Source of the DNA: Streptomyces sp. M41(2017)
GTDB lineage: Bacteria > Actinomycetota > Actinomycetes > Streptomycetales > Streptomycetaceae
Reading direction: 5' to 3'
DNA length: 64,000 nt
Assembly: GCF_002078175.1 (NCBI RefSeq)
Contig: NZ_MWFK01000001.1
Coordinates: 1,488,001-1,552,000, forward strand
The notes below the pieces were generated by a model. The model did no database searches and was not told the origin of the DNA. It saw nothing but the letters and a program-made list of their open reading frames with translations. Of this stretch, positions 49,432 to 59,119 are shown piece by piece. Position 1 is the first letter of the stretch, and each line of letters begins with the position of its first letter. A program made the position numbers and the translations under genes.

Positions 49432-52026
49432 TCACTCCAGCACCGGCAGCAGCTCCGGCAGGTGGCCGTCCGAGGCCGCCGCCGCCCGCTGCCGTTCCTC
49501 CGGGACCTCGCCGTAGGTCGTCGTGCGGGGCCTGGCCGGGCGGCCCGCCGCCTCGGCGACCGCGATCAGGTCCTTGACCGACTTGTAGGAGCCGTAACTG
49601 GAGCCCGCCATACGGGAGATGGTCTCCTCCATGAGGGTGCCGCCGAGGTCGTTCGCGCCGGAGCGGAGCATCTCGGCCGCGCCCTCGGTGCCCAGCTTGA
49701 CCCAGCTGGTCTGGATGTTGGGGATGTGCGGGTGCAGCAGGAGGCGGGCCATCGCCATGACCGCGCGGTTGTCGCGGGTCGTCGGGCCGGGGCGGGCGAT
49801 GCCGGCCAGGTAGACGGGGGCGTTGGTGTGGATGAAGGGGAGGGTCACGAACTCCGTGAAGCCGCCGGTCTGCTGCTGGATGCGGGAGAGCGTGCGGAAG
49901 TGGCCGAGCCAGTGCCGGGGCTGGTCGACATGCCCGTACATCATCGTGGAGGACGAGCGGATGCCGAGTTCGTGGGCCGTGGTGACGACCTCGATCCAGG
50001 TCGCCGTGGGCAGCTTGCCCTTCGTCAGGACCCAGCGCACCTCGTCGTCGAGGATCTCGGCGGCGGTGCCGGGGATGGTGTCGAGGCCGGCCTCCTTGGC
50101 GGCGGTCAGCCACTCGCGGATGGACAGGCCGGTGCGGGTCGCGCCGTTCACCACCTCCATCGGGGAGAAGGCGTGCACGTGCATGCCGGGGACCCGCTCC
50201 TTGACGGCCTTGGCGATGTCGAAGTAGGCGGTGCCCGGCAGATCCGGGTGGATGCCGCCCTGCATGCACACCTCGACCGCGCCCACGTCCCACGCCTGGG
50301 CGGCGCGGTCCGCGACCTGGTCCAGGGAGAGCGTGTACGCGTCGGCGTCGGTGCGGCGCTGGGCGAACGCGCAGAAGCGGCAGCCGGTGTAACAGACGTT
50401 GGTGAAGTTGATGTTGCGGGTGACGATGTAGGTGACGTCGTCGCCGACCGCGGCCCGGCGGACGTCGTCGGCGATCCGGCAGAGGGCGTCGAGTGCCGGG
50501 CCGTCGGCGTGCAGCAGGGCGAGCGCCTCGTCGTCGGTCAGCTTCGTCGGGTCGTCGGCCGCCGTGGCCAGTGCCGAACGGACGTCGGTGTCGATGCGGG
50601 ACGGCACCATGCCGGGGGCGGCCGCCTCCCGCAGGGCCTCCCAGTCGCCGTACACCGCGTCGAAGTCGTCGCGGCGGTCGCCGGTGCGGCCCTCGGTGTC
50701 GATGGTGTGGTGCAGGTCGGTGCGGCCGGAGGCGGTGAAGGCCTCCTCGGGTTCCTGCCAGGGGTGGCCCTCGACGACCGCGTCCGGGAGCGCGAGGCCC
50801 GTCTCCGGGTCGGCGAGCGCGCGGACGTGCGGCAGCAGGCGCGGGTCCAGCCAGGGCTCGCCGCGCTGCACGAACTCGGGGTAGACGCAGAGGCGTTCGC
50901 GGAGCTCGAAGCCCGCCTCGGAGGACTGCTCGCGCAGCAGCTCGATCTGCGGCCAGGGTCGTTCGGGGTTGACGTGGTCGATGGTGAGCGGGGAGACCCC
51001 GCCCCAGTCGTCGATGCCGGCGCCGATCAGCCGTCCGTACTCGCTGTCGACGAGGTTGGGCGGTGCCTGGAGGCAGGCGGCCGGGCCCATGATGTGCCGG
51101 GCGACGGCGACGGTGGCGATCAGTTCGTCCAGTTCGGCGTCCGGCATCCCGCGCATCGCGGTGTCCGGCTTGGCGCGGAAGTTCTGGATGATCAGTTCCT
51201 GGATGCCGTGGTAGGCGCGGGAGATCCGGCGCAGCGCGAACAGCGAGTCGGCGCGCTCCTCGTACGTCTCGCCGATGCCGATGAGCAGTCCGCTGGTGAA
51301 GGGGACGGAGGAGCGGCCGGCGTCCTCCAGGACCCGCAGCCGGACGGCGGGCTCCTTGTCCGGGGAGCCGTGGTGGGGGCCGCCGGGCTCGGACCACAAC
51401 CGGGTCGCGGTGGTCTCCAGCATCATGCCCATCGACGGCGCGACGGGCTTGAGCCGCTGGAAGTCGGTCCACGACATGACACCCGGGTTGAGGTGCGGCA
51501 GCAGGCCGGTCTCCTCCAGGATGCGGATGGAGATGGCCCGTACGTACGCGATCGTGTCGTCGTACCCGTGCGCGTCCAGCCATTCGCGGGCCTCGGGCCA
51601 GCGGTCCTCGGGCTTGTCGCCGAGGGTGATCAGGGCTTCCTTGCAGCCGAGTTCGGCGCCCCGGCGGGCGATGTCGAGGACCTCGTCGGGGGACATGAAC
51701 ATCCCGTGGCCGGCCCGGCGCAGTTTGCCGGGGACGGTGACGAAGGTGCAGTAGTGGCACTTGTCCCGGCACAGCCGGGTGAGCGGGATGAAGACGCTCT
51801 TGGAGTAGGTGATGACGCCGGGGCGGCCGGCCGCGTCGAGGCCGGCGTCCCGTACCCGGGCGGCGGAGGCCGTCAGGTCGTCGAGGTCCGTGCCGCGGGC
51901 CTGGAGCAGCACCGCGGCCTCGGTCACGTCGAGCGCGACGCCGTCCCTTGCGCGCTTGAGCGCACGCCGCATGGAGTTCGCCGTCGGCCCGGATCCGGGA
52001 GTCGCGCCCGTCGCGGAGGTCGTCAT
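49432..52026 (-). CDS. fbiC: Bifunctional 7,8-didemethyl-8-hydroxy-5-deazariboflavin (FO) synthase, CofG-CofH fusion
   Basis: 864-residue double radical-SAM enzyme making the FO chromophore of coenzyme F420 from tyrosine and the 5-amino-6-ribitylamino-uracil precursor. The N-terminal CofG half has CRDKCHYC (about 87-94), the C-terminal CofH half CYTGCRFC (about 545-552), each a CxxxCxxC [4Fe-4S] cluster site, with SAM motifs [13 protein letters not shown] and [18 protein letters not shown]. Length matches actinobacterial FbiC. ATG at 52026 has AAGG immediately adjacent; spacing is poor. Two LLM-type oxidoreductases likely to be F420 users are encoded at 57116 and 59120. Confidence 0.96.
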   Translation of the reverse strand: MTTSATGATPGSGPTANSMRRALKRARDGVALDVTEAAVLLQARGTDLDDLTASAARVRDAGLDAAGRPGVITYSKSVFIPLTRLCRDKCHYCTFVTVPGKLRRAGHGMFMSPDEVLDIARRGAELGCKEALITLGDKPEDRWPEAREWLDAHGYDDTIAYVRAISIRILEETGLLPHLNPGVMSWTDFQRLKPVAPSMGMMLETTATRLWSEPGGPHHGSPDKEPAVRLRVLEDAGRSSVPFTSGLLIGIGETYEERADSLFALRRISRAYHGIQELIIQNFRAKPDTAMRGMPDAELDELIATVAVARHIMGPAACLQAPPNLVDSEYGRLIGAGIDDWGGVSPLTIDHVNPERPWPQIELLREQSSEAGFELRERLCVYPEFVQRGEPWLDPRLLPHVRALADPETGLALPDAVVEGHPWQEPEEAFTASGRTDLHHTIDTEGRTGDRRDDFDAVYGDWEALREAAAPGMVPSRIDTDVRSALATAADDPTKLTDDEALALLHADGPALDALCRIADDVRRAAVGDDVTYIVTRNINFTNVCYTGCRFCAFAQRRTDADAYTLSLDQVADRAAQAWDVGAVEVCMQGGIHPDLPGTAYFDIAKAVKERVPGMHVHAFSPMEVVNGATRTGLSIREWLTAAKEAGLDTIPGTAAEILDDEVRWVLTKGKLPTATWIEVVTTAHELGIRSSSTMMYGHVDQPRHWLGHFRTLSRIQQQTGGFTEFVTLPFIHTNAPVYLAGIARPGPTTRDNRAVMAMARLLLHPHIPNIQTSWVKLGTEGAAEMLRSGANDLGGTLMEETISRMAGSSYGSYKSVKDLIAVAEAAGRPARPRTTTYGEVPEERQRAAAASDGHLPELLPVLE

Positions 52027-52224
52027 CCTTCGAGCATACGATCGCGTTGATCAGGCGTTACAGGGCATGGCCGATTCCGTGCGCGCCGCGTCTCGTTACG
52101 GAGGGGCACCGGTGCCGCTCACCTTCCCGTGCCCCGGTGTTCACGGCCGGACAGCAGTCTTGCCGGTGCCGGCCCCCTGCCCGAACATGTCATGTCACTG
52201 CCACGCCGATCCCGGGAGCAGCCC

Positions 52225-53769
52225 ATGTGCGACGACGACCACGGAATCGGTATGCCACGGCGTGCCCTGTTCGTGACGGGAGCGGCCGCGGCCCTTACGT
52301 TGGGAAGCGTGACCTTCGCGAGCGGCGCCGACGCGGCCGGCGGACCGGGCACCCCGGCCTCCGGCACGGAGACCCGGACGGTGCGCGGCACCCTGCCCAC
52401 CGGTTCGCCGGACTTCGTGTACCTGCCGGTCGAAGTCCCGCGCGGGGTGCGGGAGATCAAGGTCGCCTACACCTACGAGAAGCCGTCGGTCCCGGCCGGC
52501 ACCGCGGGCAACGCCCTGGACATCGGCATCTTCGACGAGCGCGGCACCGACCTCGGCGGCCGGGGCTTCCGCGGGTGGTCGGGCGGCGCGCGCTCCGAGT
52601 TCTTCCTGCGCGGCGACGACGCGACCCCCGGCTACCTCCCCGGCCCCGTCCGGCCCGGCACCTGGCACATCGCGCTCGGCCCGTACACGGTGGCACCGCA
52701 GGGGCTCACGTACGAGGTCACGGTCACCCTGACGTACGGGGAGCAGGCCGTGACGCCGAAGCCGGTGTACCCGCCCGCCCGTGCCCGGGGCCGCGGCCGC
52801 GCCTGGTACCGCGGCGACTGCCATCTGCACTCCTGGTACTCGGACGGCCGCCGCACCCCGGCGGAGATCGCCGCGCTGGCGCGCGCCGCGGGCCTGGACT
52901 TCATCAACTCCTCGGACCACAACACCCACTCCTCGCACCCGCACTGGGCGGACCAGGCCGGTGACGACCTGCTGATCCTGCTCGGCGAGGAGATCACCAC
53001 CCGCAACGGCCATGTGCTGGCCCTCGGCACCGACCCGGGCACCTTCGTCGACTGGCGCTACCGGGCCCGTGACAACCGCTTCGGGAAGTTCGCCCGCCGT
53101 GTCCGGGAGGCGGGCGGACTCGTCGTGCCGGCCCATCCGCACGCCACCTGCATCGGCTGCGGCTGGAAGTTCGGCTTCGGCGAGGCGGACGCGGTCGAGG
53201 TGTGGAACGGCCCGTACACCCCCGACGACGAGATCGCCCTGGCCGACTGGGACAACATGCTCGTCGCAGCGGTCCGGAGCGGCGGTCACGGCTGGCTCCC
53301 GGCGATGGGCAACAGCGACGCCCACCGCGACCCCGACCAGGTCGGCACCCCGCAGACGGTCGTGCTCGCCGAGGACCTGACCCGCGAGGCCGTCCAGGCG
53401 GGCCTGCGCGCGGGCCGCTCCTACGTCGCCGAGTCGCAGCTGGTCTCCCTCGCGTTCACCGCGTCCGGCGCCCGGGGCGAGCACGCGGGGATCGGGGAGC
53501 GGCTGAAGGTCGCCCCGGACACCCCGGTCACCGTCCGCGTGGAGGTCGCCGGCGCCCCGCGCTGCACGGTCCGCCTGGTCACCGACGAGGGTCTGCTGTT
53601 CACCTCCGACCCGCTGCCGGTGTCCGGGGCGGGCACGGTGGAGTGGCGCACGACGGCTGCCTACGCGGCGTACGTGCGCGCGGAACTGCGCCACGAGGCG
53701 GCGGCGGGGCCGCTGCCGGGCGCGCTGGCGGCGTTCACGAACCCGATCTTCCTGGGAGGCGCCCCATAG
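52225..53769 (+). CDS. Exported PHP-domain metal-dependent phosphoesterase (CehA/McbA-like)
   Basis: 514 residues. Signal with twin arginine, MPRRALFVTGAAAALTLGSV, suggests Tat export. An N-terminal beta domain (about 50-190) precedes the PHP domain: GDCHLHSWYSDGRRTPAEIA (HxH metal ligands), FINSSDHNTHSSHP, LLGEEITTRNGHVLALGTDP, VPAHPHATCIGCG and MGNSDAHRDPDQVGTPQTVV. PHP proteins hydrolyse phosphoesters; CehA/McbA relatives hydrolyse carbaryl. Secreted examples are common in Streptomyces and may act on phospholipids or sugar phosphates. ATG at 52225, GGGAG upstream. Convergent with the aldehyde dehydrogenase. Confidence 0.88.
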   Translation: MCDDDHGIGMPRRALFVTGAAAALTLGSVTFASGADAAGGPGTPASGTETRTVRGTLPTGSPDFVYLPVEVPRGVREIKVAYTYEKPSVPAGTAGNALDIGIFDERGTDLGGRGFRGWSGGARSEFFLRGDDATPGYLPGPVRPGTWHIALGPYTVAPQGLTYEVTVTLTYGEQAVTPKPVYPPARARGRGRAWYRGDCHLHSWYSDGRRTPAEIAALARAAGLDFINSSDHNTHSSHPHWADQAGDDLLILLGEEITTRNGHVLALGTDPGTFVDWRYRARDNRFGKFARRVREAGGLVVPAHPHATCIGCGWKFGFGEADAVEVWNGPYTPDDEIALADWDNMLVAAVRSGGHGWLPAMGNSDAHRDPDQVGTPQTVVLAEDLTREAVQAGLRAGRSYVAESQLVSLAFTASGARGEHAGIGERLKVAPDTPVTVRVEVAGAPRCTVRLVTDEGLLFTSDPLPVSGAGTVEWRTTAAYAAYVRAELRHEAAAGPLPGALAAFTNPIFLGGAP

Positions 53770-53904
53770 CCGGCTCCCCCTCGACGGCCGGACCCGCGGG
53801 GTGGTCCGCCGAGGGACCGGCGGGCTCCTCCGGTACGGCGGCGGGTGCCGTCGCACCGGGGTGCCGACGTCACCGGCCGACGACCGCGGGCCGAGCCCCT
53901 CGCC

Positions 53905-55374
53905 TCACCCCGGCCAGACGATCGCCTGGGTCTCGCTGTACGCGTGCAGGGCGTAGGACCCCACGTCCCGGCCGACGCCGCTCTTCTTGAAGCCGCCGAA
54001 GGGGGCCTCCATGTTGCGGCCGACGGTGTTGACGCCGACGCCGCCCGCGCGCAGCCGGCGGGCCACCCGGAAGGCGCGGGCGACGTCGCCGGACCAGACG
54101 TAGTCGATGAGGCCGTAGTCCGAGTCGTTGGCGAGGGCGACCGCCTCGTCCTCGTCGTCGAAGGGCAGGACCACGACGACCGGCCCGAAGATCTCCTCGC
54201 GGACCACCCTCATGTCGGGGGTGCAGTCGGCGAGCAGGGTCGGGGCGACGTAGAACCCGGTGTCCAGGGGCGGCCGTTCGCCGCCCGCCACCACCCGGGC
54301 ACCCTCCTTGCGGCCGAGTTCGACGTAGGCCTCGACGCGGTCGCGGTGGGCCGCCGAGATGACCGGGCCGACCACCGTGCCCTTCTCCCGGGGATCACCC
54401 ACCTTCACGTGACCCGCGTAGGCGCCAAGTCGCTGTACGAGGAGGTCGTGCGCGCCGCGCTGGACCAGGACCCGGGTCGGCGCGGTGCAGATCTGTCCGC
54501 TGTAGAAGGAGAAGGTCGTGCCGATGCCGGCGACGGCCGAGGCCAGGTCGGCGTCGTCGAACACGACGGCGGCGCCCTTGCCGCCCAGCTCCATCAGCTG
54601 GCGTTTCATGCCGCGCCCGCACACCTCGGCGATCCGCTGTCCGACGACGGTGGAGCCGGTGAAGCTGACCATGTCGACGTCCGCGGAGTCGACCGCGGCC
54701 TCGCCCGACTCGGGCGTGGAGCCGCTCACCACGTTCACCACTCCCCGGGGCACCCCCGCCGCCTCCAGCGCCTCGGCCATCCGGTACACGGACAGCGGGT
54801 CCTGCGGCGCCGGTTTCACCACCACGGTGTTGCCCATCGCGAGCGCGGGTGCGATCTTGCCGGCCGGGTTGGCCCACGGGTTGTTGTACGAGGTGATGCA
54901 GGTGACCACGCCGACGGGCTGGCGCACCGCGAGCGCGCCCATGACGGCGGCCGCACCGAACGGGCCCGCCTCGTTGATCTGCGGCGGCAGCGGCTGCTCG
55001 ACCGGTTCGGGCCGCGCGTAGCGGCGGAACCGCGCCGCCCCGACCCCCACCTGCATCCCGCGCGCCGTGCCCGTGGTGGCGCCGCTCTCGGCCTGCGCGA
55101 GGTCGGCGTACGGGACGAGGTGGCGCCCGATGTGGTCCGCCGCGCGGGCGAGGACGGCGCCCCGTTCCTCCGCGGGGGTGCGCGACCAGGGCCCGAACGC
55201 CTCGCGGGCCGCGGCCGCCGCCGCGTGCACCTGGGCCCGGGAGGCCTCGGGGGCGAGCCCGACGACCCGCTCGGTCGCCGGGTCGGTCACCTCGTAGAAC
55301 CCGTTCTCCGGTGCCACCCAGGAGCCGCCGATGAACAGGCGCTGCTCCCCGTGCCCTCCCCCGGCGCCCGTCAC
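53905..55374 (-). CDS. NAD(P)-dependent aldehyde dehydrogenase
   Basis: 489 residues of the ALDH superfamily. Conserved elements: TSYNNPWANPAGKIAPALAM, VVKPAPQDPLSVYRMAEALE, FTGSTVVGQRIAEV, catalytic Glu in QLMELGGKGA, catalytic Cys in FYSGQICTAPTRVLVQRGAH, and the C-terminal MEAPFGGFKKSGVGRDVGS. GTG at 55374 overlaps the stop of the upstream gene (GTGA), showing coupling. Last gene of the minus-strand cluster; probably oxidises an aldehyde intermediate to the acid. A start further upstream would run through the neighbouring gene and is rejected. Confidence 0.9.
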   Translation of the reverse strand: MTGAGGGHGEQRLFIGGSWVAPENGFYEVTDPATERVVGLAPEASRAQVHAAAAAAREAFGPWSRTPAEERGAVLARAADHIGRHLVPYADLAQAESGATTGTARGMQVGVGAARFRRYARPEPVEQPLPPQINEAGPFGAAAVMGALAVRQPVGVVTCITSYNNPWANPAGKIAPALAMGNTVVVKPAPQDPLSVYRMAEALEAAGVPRGVVNVVSGSTPESGEAAVDSADVDMVSFTGSTVVGQRIAEVCGRGMKRQLMELGGKGAAVVFDDADLASAVAGIGTTFSFYSGQICTAPTRVLVQRGAHDLLVQRLGAYAGHVKVGDPREKGTVVGPVISAAHRDRVEAYVELGRKEGARVVAGGERPPLDTGFYVAPTLLADCTPDMRVVREEIFGPVVVVLPFDDEDEAVALANDSDYGLIDYVWSGDVARAFRVARRLRAGGVGVNTVGRNMEAPFGGFKKSGVGRDVGSYALHAYSETQAIVWPG

Positions 55375-57101
55375 CGGGTGCTCACCGTGTGGGTGTCGCG
55401 GCCCGAGCGGAGCACCGTCCCCGGCACCGCGCCGGTCACCACGTCGTCCCGGATCGACTCGACGCCGTTGACCCACACGGCCCGTACGCCGATCGCCCGG
55501 GAGTCGAGCCGGGGGCTGTCGCCCGGCAGGTCGTGCACGAGGGTGGCCTTGCCGGCGTCGATGCGCTCCGGGTCGAACAGCACCAGGTCGGCGTGGAAGC
55601 CGACCTCGACGCGTCCGCGCTCCCGCAGCCCGAACAGCCGTGCCGGGTCGTCCGTGAGCATCTTCACCGCCTGCTCCAGGGAGGCGAGCCTGCGGCCGCG
55701 CAGACAGTCGCCGAGGAACCGGGTGGTGTACGGGGCCCCGCACATCCGGTCGAGATGGGCGCCGGCGTCGGACCCGCCGAGCAGGACGTCGGGGTGCTGC
55801 CAGGTCTCGGCGCGCAGCGCCCAGGAGTCGGGGTCGTTGTCGGTCGGCATCGGCCACAGGACCGTGCGCAGGTCGTCGGCCGCGCAGATCTCCACCAGGC
55901 AGGCGAAGGGTTCCTGACCGCGTTCGGCGGCGATGTCGCGGACCACCCGCCCGGTCAGGCCCTCGTTGGCGGCGCTGTAGGTGTCGCCGATGACGTAGCG
56001 GCCGAAGTCGGCGAGCCGTCGGAAGACGCCCGCCTCCTTGCTGTTCGCGCGCCGCAGCATCTCGGCGCGGACCTCCGGTTCGCGGAGCCGCTCGATCCGC
56101 TCGGGGACGGGCAGTCCGAGGACCGGTCCCCAGCCGGGGATCAGGTTCAGCGCGCAGAAGGTGCCGAGCGACATGTTCATCGGGGTGAGGATCGGCATGG
56201 TGAGCGCGACGACCCGGCCGCCGGACTTGCGGGCGCGTTCGCTCGCCTCCAGCTGGCGCGGTACGCGCTCGGGGACGGCGGCGTCGATGGTCAGGACGTT
56301 CCAGTTGAGCGGCCGGCCCGCCGCGGCGCTCATCTCCGCGAACAGGTCGATCTCGGCGTCGCTGAACTGGTCGAGGCAGCCGGCCACGATCGCCTCGATC
56401 TGCGTGCCCTCGTGCTCCCCCACGGCCCGGGCGAGGGCGAGGAGTTCCTCGGGGCCCGCGTGCCGGGAGGCGACCGGGCGGCCGTCACCGTCGGAGTGGG
56501 TGGAGGACTGGGTCGTGGACAGGCCCCACGCGCCGGCGTCCATGGCCTGGTGGAACAGGGCGAGCATGGCGTCGAGCTGTTCCGCCGTCGGCCGGCCGCC
56601 CACCGCGTCGGCGCCCATCACGTACCGGCGCAGCGCGCAGTGCCCCACCATGAAACCGGCGTTGACGGCGATCCGCCCCTCCAGGGCGTCGAGGTACTCG
56701 CCGAAGCTGTGCCAGGTCCAGGGGGCGCCCTCCTCCAGCGCGACCAGGGACATGCCCTCGACCTTGGACAGCATGCGGCGGGTGTAGTCGGCGTCCTCGG
56801 GGCGGTCGGGGTGCAGCGGGGCGAGGGTGAACCCGCAGTTGCCGCCCGCGACCGTGGTGACCCCGTGATTGAGGGACGGGGTGGCGTAGGGGTCCCAGAA
56901 GAGCTGGGCGTCGTAGTGGGTGTGCGGGTCGACGAAGCCGGGGGCGAGGACGAGTCCGTGCGCGTCCTCGCCGGTCCGGGACGGCTCGGTGACCGAGCCG
57001 ATCACGGCGATGCGGCCGTCCCGGATCCCGACGTCCGCGGTGTGGGCGGGCGCGCCGGTACCGTCCACGACGGTCGCGCCCTTGATCAGGTGGTCGAGCA
57101 T
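55371..57101 (-). CDS. N-acyl-D-amino-acid deacylase/D-aminoacylase-like amidohydrolase
   Basis: 576 residues. Amidohydrolase-superfamily barrel with metal ligands HTH in APGFVDPHTHYDAQLFWDP (about 62-66), GGNCGFTLAPL, the second-shell His in FMVGHCALRRYVMG and Asp in LLGGSDAGAHLDRMCGAPY. C-terminal ADLVLFDPERID is typical of the family. Known members hydrolyse N-acyl-D-amino acids; the substrate of this subgroup, common in actinobacterial catabolic operons, is not established. ATG at 57101, GGGGG upstream, 14 bp after the LLM stop. Confidence 0.87.
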   Translation of the reverse strand: MLDHLIKGATVVDGTGAPAHTADVGIRDGRIAVIGSVTEPSRTGEDAHGLVLAPGFVDPHTHYDAQLFWDPYATPSLNHGVTTVAGGNCGFTLAPLHPDRPEDADYTRRMLSKVEGMSLVALEEGAPWTWHSFGEYLDALEGRIAVNAGFMVGHCALRRYVMGADAVGGRPTAEQLDAMLALFHQAMDAGAWGLSTTQSSTHSDGDGRPVASRHAGPEELLALARAVGEHEGTQIEAIVAGCLDQFSDAEIDLFAEMSAAAGRPLNWNVLTIDAAVPERVPRQLEASERARKSGGRVVALTMPILTPMNMSLGTFCALNLIPGWGPVLGLPVPERIERLREPEVRAEMLRRANSKEAGVFRRLADFGRYVIGDTYSAANEGLTGRVVRDIAAERGQEPFACLVEICAADDLRTVLWPMPTDNDPDSWALRAETWQHPDVLLGGSDAGAHLDRMCGAPYTTRFLGDCLRGRRLASLEQAVKMLTDDPARLFGLRERGRVEVGFHADLVLFDPERIDAGKATLVHDLPGDSPRLDSRAIGVRAVWVNGVESIRDDVVTGAVPGTVLRSGRDTHTVSTR

Positions 57102-57115
57102 CGCGGAAGTACCCC

Positions 57116-58234
57116 CTAGACGGCTTGGCGGAACCGGGTCGTGCGGTGCACCGGGTCCGTGTCGATCTTCGGAATGACGTGTTCGCCGATCAGCCGGATC
57201 GTCTGGAGGGTCTCCTCCTTGGGGACGCCGACGGGCAGTCCGAAGCTGAGCTGGTCGGCGCCGGCCTGCTCCCAGCGCTTGCACTGGCTGAGCACCTCGC
57301 CGGGGTCGCCGCAGATCAACAGCTCCTCCTGGATGAGGAGTTCGACGAACTCGGCGTTGTACTCCGGGAGGGTCTCCGGCCAGACGGGGAAGCCCTCGGG
57401 GCGCGGGAAGGTGTCGTGGTAGCGGAAGACGAGGGAGGGCAGATAGTGCAGTCCGCCGGCGACGGCGATGCGGATCGCCTCGTCGTGGGTGGGGGCGCAG
57501 ATCGCGGTGGTGGTCACCATCACGTTGTCGTTGACGAAGTCGCCGATGGGTTCGGCGTTCACGACGGCGGTCTTGTACTGCTCCAGGACCCACTCCATGT
57601 CGGAGACCTTCTGCACGCTGAAGCCCAGCACGCCGAGCCCCTTGCGGGCGGCCATGGAGTACGAGGGCGGCGACCCGGCGGCGTACCACATCGCGGGGTG
57701 CGACTTCCCGTACGGCTTGGGCAGGATCTTGCGCGGCGGGAGCTGCCAGTGCTTGCCCTGGAAGCCGACGTACTCGTCCTGGAGCCACATCTTGGGGAAC
57801 TCCCCGATGGTCTCCTCCCAGATCTCCTTCGTGTAGTTCATGTCGGTGATGCCGGGGAGGAAGCCGAGGATCTCGTGCGAGCCGGCGCCGCGCCCGGACC
57901 CGAACTCGAAGCGGTTGCCGGTGAGATGGTCGAGCATGGCGACCTTCTCGGCGACCTTCACCGGGTGGTTGACCTGGGCGAGCGGGTTGAAGATGCCCGA
58001 GCCCAGGTGGATGCGGTCCGTGGCGTGCGCCAGATAGCCGAGGTAGACGTCGTTGGCCGAGAGGTGCGAGTACTCCTCCAGGAAGTGGTGCTCGGAGGCC
58101 CAGGCGTACTTGAAGCCGGACTTGTCCGCCTGGATGACGTACTCGGTCTCCTCCATCAGCGCCTTGTGCTCCGCGAGCGGATCGGTCTCGGCCCGCTTGC
58201 CCACGTATCCCTGTACAAAGAGCCCGAATTCCAA
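57116..58234 (-). CDS. LLM-class flavin/F420-dependent oxidoreductase
   Basis: 372 residues of the bacterial luciferase-like superfamily. The TIM-barrel start MEFGLFVQGYVGKRAETDPL, FKYAWASEHHFLEEYSHLSA (the EHHF signature), GSGIFNPLAQVNHPVKVAEK and RFEFGSGRGAGSHEILGFLP are characteristic of alkanal-monooxygenase-like members. It is expected to oxidise a substrate with FMN/O2 or transfer hydride with F420. TTG at 58234 is required by the conserved N-terminus; GGGGACGG lies upstream. Operator dyad 27 bp upstream. First gene of a three-gene unit with 55371 and 53905. Confidence 0.88.
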   Translation of the reverse strand: MEFGLFVQGYVGKRAETDPLAEHKALMEETEYVIQADKSGFKYAWASEHHFLEEYSHLSANDVYLGYLAHATDRIHLGSGIFNPLAQVNHPVKVAEKVAMLDHLTGNRFEFGSGRGAGSHEILGFLPGITDMNYTKEIWEETIGEFPKMWLQDEYVGFQGKHWQLPPRKILPKPYGKSHPAMWYAAGSPPSYSMAARKGLGVLGFSVQKVSDMEWVLEQYKTAVVNAEPIGDFVNDNVMVTTTAICAPTHDEAIRIAVAGGLHYLPSLVFRYHDTFPRPEGFPVWPETLPEYNAEFVELLIQEELLICGDPGEVLSQCKRWEQAGADQLSFGLPVGVPKEETLQTIRLIGEHVIPKIDTDPVHRTTRFRQAV

Positions 58235-58260
58235 GGAGGTTCACCGTCCCCATCCCGTTA

Positions 58261-58277
58261 TCTGACGAACCGTCAGA
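58261..58277. promoter_or_regulatory. Shared-regulon operator, site 2
   Basis: TCTGACG-AAC-CGTCAGA, perfect 7-bp arms, 27 bp upstream of the LLM start at 58234. A weaker half-matching copy (GCTGATA-CGG-CGTCAGA) lies at 58321-58337 overlapping the SDR stop. Confidence 0.82.
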
Positions 58278-58332
58278 TCGTGTGAGCCGACTGTTCCACC
58301 GCGCGCATGGACCGTCAAGAGCTGATACGGCG

Positions 58333-59109
58333 TCAGAGAACGCTGACGCCCGCGAGCCAGCCCCCGTCGACCACGAACGGCTGCCCGGTGATGTACGAGG
58401 AGTCCTCGCCCGTCAGAAACAGGGCGAGCCGCGCCACGTCCTCGGGCCTGCCGATCCGGCCGAGCGGCACGAGTTTGCTGTAGAAGGCGTCCAGCGCCTG
58501 CGAGGCCTCCGCGCCGTCCGTGCCGGGCGAGAGCTGCGCCGGGTTGCTCATGGCCGTGTCGACGGCGCCCGGGCAGACCGCGTTGACGCGGATCCCCTTC
58601 TCGGCGAGTTCGAGCGCCGCCACCCGCGTGAGGCCCACGATGGCGTGTTTCGTCGCCGCGTAGGCGCCCACGTACGCCATGCCCGTGAGTCCCGTGAACG
58701 AGGCCGTGTTCACGATCGTGCCGCCGCCCGCCTCGGCGATCTCGGGCGCGAGGGTCCTGATCCCGAGGAACACGCCGATCTGGTTGACCTGCACGATCCG
58801 CACGAACTCGTCGAGGGGCGTGTCGACGAGCGCGTTGAAGCGCAGGATGCCGGCGTTGTTGACCAGTCCGTCGATCCGTCCGTACGCGGCCTTCGCCGAG
58901 CGCACCGCCTCCGCCCAGTCGGCCTCCTGGCTCACGTCCAGATGGACGTAGTGCGCGCCGATCTCCTTCGCCAGCGCCTCCCCCTGCTCGTCGAGCACGT
59001 CCGCGACGACGACGCGCGCGCCCTCCGCCACGAAGAGCCGCGCCTCCTGTTCGCCCTGCCCGCGCGCCGCGCCGGTGATGACGACGACGCGCCCGTCCAG
59101 CTTGCCCAT
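58333..59109 (-). CDS. Short-chain dehydrogenase/reductase
   Basis: 258-residue classical SDR. TGAARGQGEQEARLF (TGxxxGxG), VVVADVLDEQG (Asp for NAD specificity), GLVNNAG, catalytic Ser in TIVNTASFTGLTGM, YAATKHAIVGL (YxxxK), VCPGAVDTAM and ITGQPFVVDGGW. Resembles steroid/alcohol dehydrogenases such as 3-alpha(20-beta)-HSDs, but substrate is open. ATG at 59109, 10 bp after the LLM gene at 59120, so cotranscribed. Confidence 0.92.
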   Translation of the reverse strand: MGKLDGRVVVITGAARGQGEQEARLFVAEGARVVVADVLDEQGEALAKEIGAHYVHLDVSQEADWAEAVRSAKAAYGRIDGLVNNAGILRFNALVDTPLDEFVRIVQVNQIGVFLGIRTLAPEIAEAGGGTIVNTASFTGLTGMAYVGAYAATKHAIVGLTRVAALELAEKGIRVNAVCPGAVDTAMSNPAQLSPGTDGAEASQALDAFYSKLVPLGRIGRPEDVARLALFLTGEDSSYITGQPFVVDGGWLAGVSVL

Positions 59110-59119
59110 GACCGACTCC

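Noticed and set aside
49462..52050. 862-codon plus-strand frame opposite FO synthase
   Set aside because: Antisense shadow; radical-SAM motifs lie on the minus strand.
55371..58253. 960-codon frame fusing the D-aminoacylase-like gene with upstream DNA
   Set aside because: The upstream third is a shadow of the LLM gene; the conserved N-terminus MLDHLIKGATVVDG fixes the start at 57101.
58321..58337. Sixth regulon operator
   Set aside because: Only one half-site fits and it overlaps the end of the SDR coding region; mentioned but not counted.
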